Of a DNA stretch of 6,151 nucleotides, positions 1 to 5,685 are shown one piece after another. How positions within the stretch are numbered: the stretch's first letter is position 1; each line of letters begins with the position of its first letter. A model generated the notes under the pieces. The model did not search any database, had not been told where the DNA came from, and was given only the letters and a program-made list of their open reading frames with translations. The position numbers and the translations under genes were made by a program. The stretch comes from Bordetella parapertussis (GTDB lineage Bacteria; Pseudomonadota; Gammaproteobacteria; Burkholderiales; Burkholderiaceae_B), in the NCBI GenBank assembly GCA_945868195.1, contig CAMBLP010000121.1, forward strand, positions 1 to 6,151. Direction: 5' to 3'.

Positions 1-1007
1 GCTGCTGAATGCAAGAAAACGCCTAAGACGAGAAAAAGAACATTGAGCAAGCCAAGCACGGCGTACTTATTGGAGGTGAACTCGGACACATGTGCCGCCA
101 GTTGCTGTGGGGCGGAGGCCTCGGTCAGGTATGTGCCAAGCAAACCGCTGGCCGCCACAAGTAGCATCACGGTGGCGGTCTGCACTCCACCCTCAACGAC
201 AGACGCTTTTAAATGCGCCCAGTCGAGTTCGCGGTAAATCACCAAACCAAAAAAGAGTGCCGCCACCACTGCAAGTGCTGCACCCTCGGTCGCAGTCACC
301 ACGCCACCAAAAATACCCCCTAAAATGATGAAGGGCAGCAGCAAGGCCCAGCCGGCACCGAGCATCGCCTTCCACACTCTTCGGCCAGAAAACTTGTCTT
401 CGATCGGCAAGTTATAGCGTTTGGCGAGAAAGTAGGACAGCACCATCATGCCCAAACCGCCAATTAGACCCGGAACGATACCCGCGACAAAGAGCTTCAC
501 AACAGAAGTCTCGGCCATGACCGCGTAGAGAATCATTGGAATCGAAGGCGGAATAATCACCGCCAACGTCGCCGACGATGATGTCACCGCGGCACTAAAT
601 GCCGCGGAGTAGCCCTTGCGTTTCATCTCAGGAATCAAGACCGAGCCTAAGGCAGCGACGTCAGCGACCGCAGAGCCAGAGATCTCGGCAAAGAACAAGG
701 AGGTACCAATATTGACATGCGCCAAGCCGCCGCGAATCCAACCAAACAGCGCTGAAGCCAACTCGACAAGACGATGTGAAATCCCTGAGGAGTTCATGAT
801 GGCGCCAGCCAAGATAAACAAAGGGATCGCCAACAAAGGAAAATTCGTGGCGCTCTGATACATCACAACCGGAAGGTTGGGCATGATATCTGCACCACTG
901 GAGAGCACCATCGCAATCGTCGCGACGACCCCCAAGGAAACAGCGATCGGGATATTGATAAAGACAAGCGCTAAGACAGCGCCGAAAATCAAGATAATGG
1001 TTTGCAT
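1..1007 (-). CDS. dctM: TRAP transporter large permease subunit, DctM family (3' end cut by window edge)
   Basis: This is the large membrane subunit of a tripartite (TRAP) transporter. In this family it forms the transport channel and moves the substrate across the inner membrane with sodium or proton flow. I translated it by hand from the ATG at 1007: 335 codons are open to the left edge with no stop. The family is usually about 425-440 residues, so roughly the last quarter is missing. The protein is almost entirely hydrophobic helices. Family landmarks are PLFILAGAIMNSSGI at residues 62-76, GSAVADVAALGSVLIP at 111-126, IIPPSIP at 151-157 and the start of the late GxFLxxxA segment at 329-335. 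GAGG lies 7 bases before the ATG and overlaps the dctQ stop; the 9-base gap indicates one operon with dctQ and dctP. Substrate cannot be read from the sequence. Family assignment is very secure; the symbol is generic. Confidence 0.95.
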   Translation of the reverse strand, partial: MQTIILIFGAVLALVFINIPIAVSLGVVATIAMVLSSGADIMPNLPVVMYQSATNFPLLAIPLFILAGAIMNSSGISHRLVELASALFGWIRGGLAHVNIGTSLFFAEISGSAVADVAALGSVLIPEMKRKGYSAAFSAAVTSSSATLAVIIPPSIPMILYAVMAETSVVKLFVAGIVPGLIGGLGMMVLSYFLAKRYNLPIEDKFSGRRVWKAMLGAGWALLLPFIILGGIFGGVVTATEGAALAVVAALFFGLVIYRELDWAHLKASVVEGGVQTATVMLLVAASGLLGTYLTEASAPQQLAAHVSEFTSNKYAVLGLLNVLFLVLGVFLHSA

Positions 1008-1016
1008 GATGCGGCC

Positions 1017-1520
1017 TCAGTCCTGAATCGGTTTGACGAGAAGATCATAAAGAGCTAGAAACTCTCCGATCAGAATCAGTACCGCTGAAATTGGAATCAC
1101 GGACTGAGCAACCGCCATCGACACATCCGGAAGACTCGACATAAAGTCAGTCGCCAGGATAGGCATAATCTCCATGCCATACCAACCCAGCGTTCCGAAA
1201 AAAACTATCACTATGATCTGTGAAACGACACCTAGTGCGCGTTTGAATTTCGGCGCACACATGTCGACAATTTCCGGACAACCGATGTGGGCTCGATTAA
1301 ACGACGCAAGTGCAGAACCATAAAACGTCAGCCACGCTAACAAGATTGAAGCAACTTCGTCATACCAAACTAATGGTTGTCCTATCGTCCGAAAAATAAC
1401 GCCCAAGGTCACCTCAATAAATAAGGTCACCATTAAAATACTCACTACCAGCGTTAGAAATTGGCCATAGATGGTGCGCAACCGTCCATAGTCCGAGGGC
1501 ATCGTTGCCGCCTGCGACAT
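1017..1520 (-). CDS. dctQ: TRAP transporter small permease subunit, DctQ family
   Basis: This is the small membrane subunit of the TRAP carrier; it partners DctM and helps dock the substrate-loaded DctP. It has 167 residues, a normal length for the family. Four hydrophobic segments are visible at about residues 18-43, 55-74, 96-118 and 134-158. Between and around the first two lies the family pattern: FR near 43, PLVWYDEVA at 49-57, WLTFYGSA at 63-70 and RAHIG at 76-80. The start at 1520 is supported by AGGAG (1529-1533) with an 8-base spacer. The gene lies 75 bases after dctP and 9 bases before dctM, so it is the middle gene of a dctPQM operon. These subunits vary widely in sequence, so family is clear but substrate is not. 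Confidence 0.93.
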   Translation of the reverse strand: MSQAATMPSDYGRLRTIYGQFLTLVVSILMVTLFIEVTLGVIFRTIGQPLVWYDEVASILLAWLTFYGSALASFNRAHIGCPEIVDMCAPKFKRALGVVSQIIVIVFFGTLGWYGMEIMPILATDFMSSLPDVSMAVAQSVIPISAVLILIGEFLALYDLLVKPIQD

Positions 1521-1551
1521 AAAAGAAGCTCCTACTGAGAGACTAAAGTCA

Positions 1552-1579
1552 AAGAGCGCCCACCCAAGCAGGCGCCCTT
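1552..1579 (-). promoter_or_regulatory. Stem-loop between dctP and dctQ
   Basis: The arms 1552-1560 and 1571-1579 enclose a 10-base loop. Read on the minus strand (the transcript of the TRAP operon), all nine pairs form, one of them a G-U wobble. Read on the plus strand the same position is an A-C mismatch, so the structure fits the sense RNA better. No U-run follows it on the sense side, so it is a poor intrinsic terminator. Intercistronic hairpins after binding-protein genes in transporter operons are known to protect the upstream message or cut read-through, giving excess binding protein. That role is inferred here. Confidence 0.55.
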
Positions 1580-1595
1580 ACCTTTTTACTTTTTA

Positions 1596-2621
1596 TTAAC
1601 GAAGTGAATTGACCTTGTTGATCAAGGCTGGAGCACCGTTGACCTCTTTACCGAAATCAGCGTAAATCTGTTTGCTGGCATCGACAAACGCCTTTTTATC
1701 TACGTCATTGGAAGCAGTCTTGCCACCCGCCGTAATTTTTGCGAGCAACTCGTTATCGCCTTTTGCGCCCATCTGATAGGCATAGTCTTGAACCTCGATC
1801 GCAGTTTCCTCAAGAATCTTTCGGACATCTGCAGGCAACTTTTCCCACTTGCGTGAGCCCGCAGTTAAGTATGATGGAACGTAAACATGACCCGACATCG
1901 AGATATATTTCTGTGCTTCGTGCAGCTTAGAAGAAAAAATCTGCGTCAGCGGATTTTCCTGGCCATCCATCACGCCTGTTTGCAGCGCAGTGAACAACTC
2001 AGAGAATTTCATCGGGCTTGGATTGGCGCCATAGTCTTGGAACATGCGCACGCGCCACTTGCCTTCGGGGACGCGCAACTTGATCCCCTTGAGATCCTCA
2101 GGCTTGACGATGGGCTTTTTGTTGTTGGTGATGTGTCGATAGCCGTTTTCCCAAACACCGATAATCTTCAACCCTTTTTTCTCAGCGGCAGGCACCAGTG
2201 TTGGCCAAACGACTTCTTTTGAAATGCGCTTCATGTGCTCGCGATCCTGCACAAGATAGGGCAACTCAAAAACACCGAACAAATCCGACTCGGAGCTCAT
2301 GACACTCGAAGGAATCGATAGATCGAGCGTGCCGAGCTTGAGCTTCTGAACCATTTCTTTATCGCCACCAAGCTGGCTCGAGCCAAACACCACGACCTTA
2401 GCCTTGTTGCCAAGCTTTGCGTTGGCGCGCTTAGCAAACTCGGTCGCCGTCAAATCATATAAAGAGCCAGGCGCACTCACGTGTCCAAGCTTGATCTCGA
2501 TCGGTTGCTGTTGCGCAAGCGCCTGAAAAGACGCACCCATGCCAACCGTTCCGAGCGCAGCACACAGCAAACCTGCATTGAAAGAACGTCGTGTGATGAA
2601 ACTATTTGTTTTTTTGCTCAT
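1596..2621 (-). CDS. dctP: TRAP transporter periplasmic substrate-binding protein, DctP family
   Basis: This is the periplasmic binding protein of the TRAP system; it captures an organic acid, usually a carboxylate, and delivers it to DctQM. At 341 residues it has the usual family length. The leader holds a twin-arginine-like motif, TRRSFNA at residues 10-16, then a hydrophobic stretch and an ALA-QQ cleavage site after residue 36, which suggests export by Tat. Mature-domain landmarks are NGYRHITN at 159-166, GIKLRVPEG at 179-187 and ALQTGVMDGQENP at 212-224. Arg183, in KLRVPEG, sits where the family places the arginine that grips the substrate carboxylate. The ATG at 2621 follows AAGGAG (2628-2633) at 6 bases. 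It is the first gene of the operon, followed by a hairpin and dctQ. Substrate is unresolved: dicarboxylates, keto acids and sugar acids are all possible. Confidence 0.95.
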   Translation of the reverse strand: MSKKTNSFITRRSFNAGLLCAALGTVGMGASFQALAQQQPIEIKLGHVSAPGSLYDLTATEFAKRANAKLGNKAKVVVFGSSQLGGDKEMVQKLKLGTLDLSIPSSVMSSESDLFGVFELPYLVQDREHMKRISKEVVWPTLVPAAEKKGLKIIGVWENGYRHITNNKKPIVKPEDLKGIKLRVPEGKWRVRMFQDYGANPSPMKFSELFTALQTGVMDGQENPLTQIFSSKLHEAQKYISMSGHVYVPSYLTAGSRKWEKLPADVRKILEETAIEVQDYAYQMGAKGDNELLAKITAGGKTASNDVDKKAFVDASKQIYADFGKEVNGAPALINKVNSLR

Positions 2622-2652
2622 CGTTGTCTCCTTAGCCCTACTTGATGTTGGA

Positions 2653-2664
2653 TTAAATATTTAA
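2653..2664. repeat. 12-bp perfect AT palindrome upstream of dctP
   Basis: TTAAATATTTAA reads identically on both strands and lies 31-42 bases before the dctP start, overlapping the candidate -10 element. Being made only of A and T in an AT-rich stretch it could arise by chance. A regulator site is possible but not supported by any known consensus I recognise. Confidence 0.35.
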
Positions 2665-2687
2665 AAACCGCCTTTGCTACATTACAA
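2659..2687 (-). promoter_or_regulatory. Weak candidate sigma70 promoter for the dctPQM operon
   Basis: On the minus strand TTGTAA (2687-2682) and TTAAAT (2664-2659) are separated by 17 bases. Each matches the sigma70 consensus at four of six positions. Transcription would begin near 2650, giving a leader of about 30 bases that ends in the strong dctP ribosome site. The spacing is right and the place is where a promoter is expected, but the boxes are weak; an activator-dependent promoter would look like this too. Confidence 0.35.
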
Positions 2688-2708
2688 AATAACATCCCCG
2701 TTTTTACA

Positions 2709-2913
2709 CTAAAAATGGATGGATGAATGAGAAATCATACCCACATGCCAAAGCTGGCAAACCATTTTTCTTTTTTGCATGAACCGCTTCAGTGACTTTT
2801 TTCCAGTCAGCAACTTGGGAATCCCTACAAATTCCAGGTGTTGCGGGATAACCCTTGCCTAGGTTTAAGATCTGCGCGGCCTCGGAAATCATCATGCCAG
2901 TGCTAGCACGCTG
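2709..2913 (-). pseudogene. Old Yellow Enzyme / N-ethylmaleimide reductase (NemA-like) fragment, frameshifted
   Basis: This is the remnant of a flavin-dependent ene-reductase gene (NADPH-dependent reduction of activated C=C bonds or nitro compounds in intact relatives). Reading from 2913, the first frame gives QRASTGMMISEA, then GKGYPATPGI, then ADWKKVTEAVHA, which matches about residues 48-94 of NemA-type proteins without gaps. At the A-rich run near 2766-2776 the match moves to another frame: from 2765 it reads QLWHVGMISHSS, then a TAG at 2709-2711. The family motif is QLWHxGRISH, so its arginine is also lost. A two-base deletion in the A-rich run would restore the usual spacing. Only about 68 of roughly 360 residues survive; the barrel core with the catalytic His pair is absent. 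An open frame of 63 codons (2895-2704) crosses the shift, but its tail is unrelated to the family, so I do not call it a gene. Confidence 0.8.
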
Positions 2914-2960
2914 ATCCGATTTTTGAGTGTCAAGGCAAAATTAGATAGTGGAAACCATTA

Positions 2961-2975
2961 GACAATACGGTTGTC
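2961..2975. repeat. Inverted repeat GACAA-N5-TTGTC over the -35 box
   Basis: Five-base perfect arms at 2961-2965 and 2971-2975 surround TACGG. The right arm is the first five bases of the -35 element of the rightward promoter. A dimeric repressor bound here would block RNA polymerase, so it is a candidate operator for the ABC operon. The arms are short, so chance is a real alternative. Confidence 0.35.
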
Positions 2976-2999
2976 ACTTGCGTGGCCAGCCGCTATATT
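2971..2999 (+). promoter_or_regulatory. Sigma70-type promoter for the ABC transporter operon
   Basis: TTGTCA (2971-2976) and TATATT (2994-2999) are separated by exactly 17 bases, and each matches the consensus at five of six positions. Transcription would start near 3006, leaving a leader of about 29 bases before the binding-protein start at 3035. Position, orientation and spacing all fit, making this the best promoter in the window. Confidence 0.75.
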
Positions 3000-3034
3000 G
3001 CAAGGCGTTACCACTTTGATCTGGAACTTATGTC

Positions 3035-4666
3035 ATGACTGCGTCAAAATCACAAAAATTCGGTATGAACCCGGTGCGCCGGTTGTTGGTCGGTGCTTCC
3101 TTGGCCGCCTCTGTCGCCCTGACAGCCTCTTGGTCTACGGTTTCCTTTTCTCAGGAAATCAAAGATCTTTCTATCGCCTTGTCGACGCCCGTGACAACGG
3201 TTGACCCGCATTTTCATAACCTAACTCCTAACAATGCGATGGCTGCCCATGTCTTTGAGACCTTGGTCAAAACGGATGCGGCGCTTAAAACTTACCCTGG
3301 GCTTGCCGAGTCCTGGAAAGCATTATCCGACACTGAGTGGGAATTTAAACTCCGCAAAGGCGTGAAATGGCATAACGGTGAGCCCTTCACCGCACAGGAC
3401 GTTGCCGCCTCGATTAAGCGCGTCCCTAACGTGCCCAACAGCCCGGCCTCCTTCGCTGTGTTTGTCCGCGCAATTACTGACGTCAACATCGTCGACGATC
3501 ACACCATCCGCTTTAAAACCAAGACACCCTATCCTCTGCTGCCCTCCGACATGGTGTCCGTTGCGATCGTGCCTAAGGCCATTGCAGAAACAGCCAAGAC
3601 CGAGGATTTCAACTCTGGCAAAGCGATGATCGGCACAGGTCCGTTCCGTTTTCAACAGTATGTCTCAGGCGACCGAGTGATCGTCACACGCAACAATGAC
3701 TACTGGGGTGATAAGCCTGACTGGGACAAGGTCACCTTTCGCATCATTACCAGCGCACCTGCCCGCGTCGCGGCCTTGCTTTCTGGTGATGTGCACATGA
3801 TCGAGGGTGTGCCCACCGCAGACGCTGCCAAACTCAAGAAAGACAAGCGCGTCGAGGTGTCTAATGCCGTTTCGAACCGTATGATCTATTTGCACATGGA
3901 TAGCAATCGCAAGACAAACTCTCCGTTCATTACCGCAGCCGATGGCAAACCAATGGAGGCTAACCCGTTGACGGATGCGCGTGTTCGCAAAGCGATCAGC
4001 AAGATGATCGATAGAAACGTGATCGTTTCTCGCGTGATGGAAGGTCAGGCTATTCCTGCTGGACAACTACTGGACGAGGTCTTTTTTGGCACAAGCAAAA
4101 AGCTCAAACCCGATGCCTATGATCCGGCTGGCGCTAAAAAGCTCATGGCCGAAGCAGGCTATCCGAATGGTTTTGGTGTGACACTGCACTCACCCAATAA
4201 CCGCTACATTAACGATGGCGCAACGGCTCAAGCCGTGGCACAGTTTCTGTCGCGTAACGGCATCCCGACTAAAGTCGACACGATGCCCTCCAACATCTTC
4301 TTTTCACGCGCCAGCAAGTTGGAGTTTTCTTTCATCCTAGCGGGTTGGGGTGCGGCCTCGGGGGATACTTCCTCGCCCTTGCGCGCCCTACTCGCGACCA
4401 ACAATCCTAAAGCAGGCATGGGTGGCGCAAACCGCGGCCGTTTCTCGAGCCCTGAGTTAGATGCCTTGATCGCTAAAGCTGTCGTGATTATTGATGACAA
4501 GCAGCGTGATGCCGCCTTGGCGCTTGCTAGTGAAAAAGCCATCGAACTCATGGGTCTGATTCCTTTGCACTACGAAGTCAGTACTTGGGCTTCACGCAAA
4601 GGCGTTCAGTACCCTGGCCGTGCGGACCAGTCTACACTGGCTCATTTCGTTAAACGTGCTAAATAA
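3035..4666 (+). CDS. ABC transporter periplasmic substrate-binding protein, family 5 (peptide/nickel/opine type)
   Basis: This is the periplasmic receptor of an ABC importer in the DppA/OppA class; it binds the solute and presents it to the permease pair encoded next. It has 543 residues, typical for the class. An N-terminal leader has basic residues before a hydrophobic stretch (about 18-35) and a likely cleavage at SFS-QE after residue 39. Family landmarks are LAESWKALSD at 90-99, KLRKGVKWHNGEPFTAQDV at 105-123, GTGPFRFQQY at 200-209 and RNNDYWG at 219-225, followed by the second large lobe. The start is not certain: the ATG at 3035 has only a weak TGGAA site 9 bases upstream, and an in-frame ATG at 3065 would give a shorter, more usual leader. 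There is no cysteine at the cleavage site, so it is not a lipoprotein. Ligand cannot be told from the sequence; peptides, glutathione or other polar solutes are possible. Confidence 0.94.
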   Translation: MTASKSQKFGMNPVRRLLVGASLAASVALTASWSTVSFSQEIKDLSIALSTPVTTVDPHFHNLTPNNAMAAHVFETLVKTDAALKTYPGLAESWKALSDTEWEFKLRKGVKWHNGEPFTAQDVAASIKRVPNVPNSPASFAVFVRAITDVNIVDDHTIRFKTKTPYPLLPSDMVSVAIVPKAIAETAKTEDFNSGKAMIGTGPFRFQQYVSGDRVIVTRNNDYWGDKPDWDKVTFRIITSAPARVAALLSGDVHMIEGVPTADAAKLKKDKRVEVSNAVSNRMIYLHMDSNRKTNSPFITAADGKPMEANPLTDARVRKAISKMIDRNVIVSRVMEGQAIPAGQLLDEVFFGTSKKLKPDAYDPAGAKKLMAEAGYPNGFGVTLHSPNNRYINDGATAQAVAQFLSRNGIPTKVDTMPSNIFFSRASKLEFSFILAGWGAASGDTSSPLRALLATNNPKAGMGGANRGRFSSPELDALIAKAVVIIDDKQRDAALALASEKAIELMGLIPLHYEVSTWASRKGVQYPGRADQSTLAHFVKRAK

Positions 4667-4694
4667 TTGACGCTCAACGTCTCACCTCACCCAC

Positions 4695-4700
4695 AAAGGA
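4695..4700 (+). promoter_or_regulatory. Ribosome binding site fixing the GTG start at 4711
   Basis: AAAGGA ends 10 bases before GTG at 4711. No ATG in the same frame lies near it, and the permease N-terminus beginning at this codon (MTAFILRRLAQ) is the standard DppB opening, so this site decides the start. Confidence 0.75.
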
Positions 4701-4710
4701 CTTGTAACCA

Positions 4711-5685
4711 GTGACCGCTTTTATTCTTCGTCGTTTGGCACAGTCCTTGTTGGTGTTGTTTGTTACGTCAATTTTGGTGTTCGGGGGTCTCTATCTTGTT
4801 GGAGATCCCATCGAGATTTTGGTCCATCCTGAGGCGGATCAAATCGAGAAAGAGCGCGCTCGGGTCGCGCTTGGTCTCGATAAACCCGTCGTCGAACAGT
4901 ACTACCTCTTTCTCAAAGGGGCGCTGACCGGCAACCTCGGCAACTCTTTTGTTTACGCAAAACCTGCGCTGGAAATCATCTTCGAAAGAATGCCCGCCAC
5001 CATGGAGCTGGCTATTCTGGCGATGATGATTTCGGTATTTCTCGGTATACCGCTTGGTCTTTATGCAGGGCTGAGGCCAAACTCTCCCTTTTCTAGATTC
5101 ATCATGACGAGTTCGATCGTCGGCTTTTCCTTGCCGACTTTCTGGGTGGGCTTACTCCTGATTCTATTTTTTGCAGTGACCTTGGGCTGGTTACCCTCGA
5201 CAGGCCGTGGTCCCACCACCGATGTTTTTGGCCTGCAATTGTCAATATTTAGTTGGGAAGGTCTCAAATACGCTTTCCTCCCCGCGCTCAACTTGGCACT
5301 TTTAAAACTCGCGCTGATTATCCGGCTGACGCGAGCCCAGACCCGCGAACAAGGCCTGCTTGACTACATCAAGTTCGCTCGTGCCAAAGGGCTCAAATCG
5401 AGCCGCGTGGTCGGTGTCCATCTATTGAAAAACATCCTCATCCCGCTCGTGACGGTTATTGGACTGGAGCTTGGCTCTGTGATTGCTTATGCAATCGTGA
5501 CGGAAACAATTTTTGCTTGGCCTGGCATGGGCAAGCTCGTCATCGACTCCATTTTCCAACTGGATCGTCCCGTTGTCGTGGCTTACCTCCTCGTGGTGGT
5601 CGCGATGTATATCATGATTAATTTGGTGGTGGATATTCTTTATTCTCTTCTAGACCCAAGAGTACGTATTGCGGAGCAACACTGA
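4711..5685 (+). CDS. ABC transporter permease, DppB/OppB family
   Basis: This is one of the two inner-membrane channel subunits of the importer. At 324 residues it is close to the family norm. It opens with the usual FILRRLAQSLLVLF (residues 4-17) and first helix, then a periplasmic region with LGLDKPVVEQYYLFLKG (54-70) and GNLGNSF (74-80). About five more helices follow from residue 97 on. The cytoplasmic coupling (EAA) loop that docks the ATPase is clear: DYIKFARAKGLKSSRVV at 218-234 and LLKNILIPLVT at 238-248. ETIFAWPGMGKLV at 265-277 and the terminal LDPRVR at 314-319 are family signatures. Translation starts at GTG. The gene follows the binding-protein gene by 44 bases and its stop overlaps the next start, so it belongs to one operon with both. 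Confidence 0.96.
   Translation: MTAFILRRLAQSLLVLFVTSILVFGGLYLVGDPIEILVHPEADQIEKERARVALGLDKPVVEQYYLFLKGALTGNLGNSFVYAKPALEIIFERMPATMELAILAMMISVFLGIPLGLYAGLRPNSPFSRFIMTSSIVGFSLPTFWVGLLLILFFAVTLGWLPSTGRGPTTDVFGLQLSIFSWEGLKYAFLPALNLALLKLALIIRLTRAQTREQGLLDYIKFARAKGLKSSRVVGVHLLKNILIPLVTVIGLELGSVIAYAIVTETIFAWPGMGKLVIDSIFQLDRPVVVAYLLVVVAMYIMINLVVDILYSLLDPRVRIAEQH

Larger units (their letters stand above)
2622..3034. other. Divergent intergenic region between the two transporter operons
   Basis: These 413 bases separate the diverging dctP and binding-protein genes. No intact gene is present. The dctP-proximal third is AT-rich and contains the dctP ribosome site, a weak promoter candidate and a 12-bp palindrome. 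The middle is a decayed piece of an Old Yellow Enzyme gene on the minus strand. The right third holds the plus-strand promoter, a short inverted repeat and a leader of about 30 bases. I see no tRNA, small RNA signature, insertion sequence or attachment site. Confidence 0.8.

Noticed and set aside
616..858. Plus-strand open frame of 80 codons inside dctM
   Set aside because: It lies antisense to a clearly conserved dctM reading frame, with no ribosome site and a composition that mirrors the real gene.
1552..1590. Rho-independent terminator on the plus strand (hairpin followed by T-rich DNA)
   Set aside because: The plus-strand stem has an A-C mismatch, the T-rich stretch is interrupted, and no plus-strand gene lies to its left.
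2711..2729. Tandem ATGGATGGATGA-like repeat
   Set aside because: Only about three degenerate 4-bp units, within the pseudogene; too short to be a meaningful repeat array.
2704..2895. 63-codon minus-strand open frame as an intact small gene
   Set aside because: Its first two thirds match the interior of Old Yellow Enzyme, not a protein start; the true family sequence continues in another frame after 2766, so it is a pseudogene fragment.
2900..2909. 10-bp palindrome GTGCTAGCAC
   Set aside because: It falls in the coding remnant (codons of RAS-T) and is explained by those codons; no promoter is close enough on either strand.
2908..2933. Perfect -35 box TTGACA on the minus strand at 2933-2928
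   Set aside because: No acceptable -10 element is found 16-19 bases downstream; the bases there read CGTGCTAGC.
3665..4066. Minus-strand open frame of 133 codons inside the ABC binding-protein gene
   Set aside because: It is rich in His, Arg, Asp and Val and resembles no family; the opposite strand carries well-conserved binding-protein motifs throughout.
4669..4681. GACG-CTCAA-CGTC hairpin after the ABC binding-protein gene
   Set aside because: Only four base pairs and no T-run; the permease genes that follow must be read through, so it is not called as a terminator.
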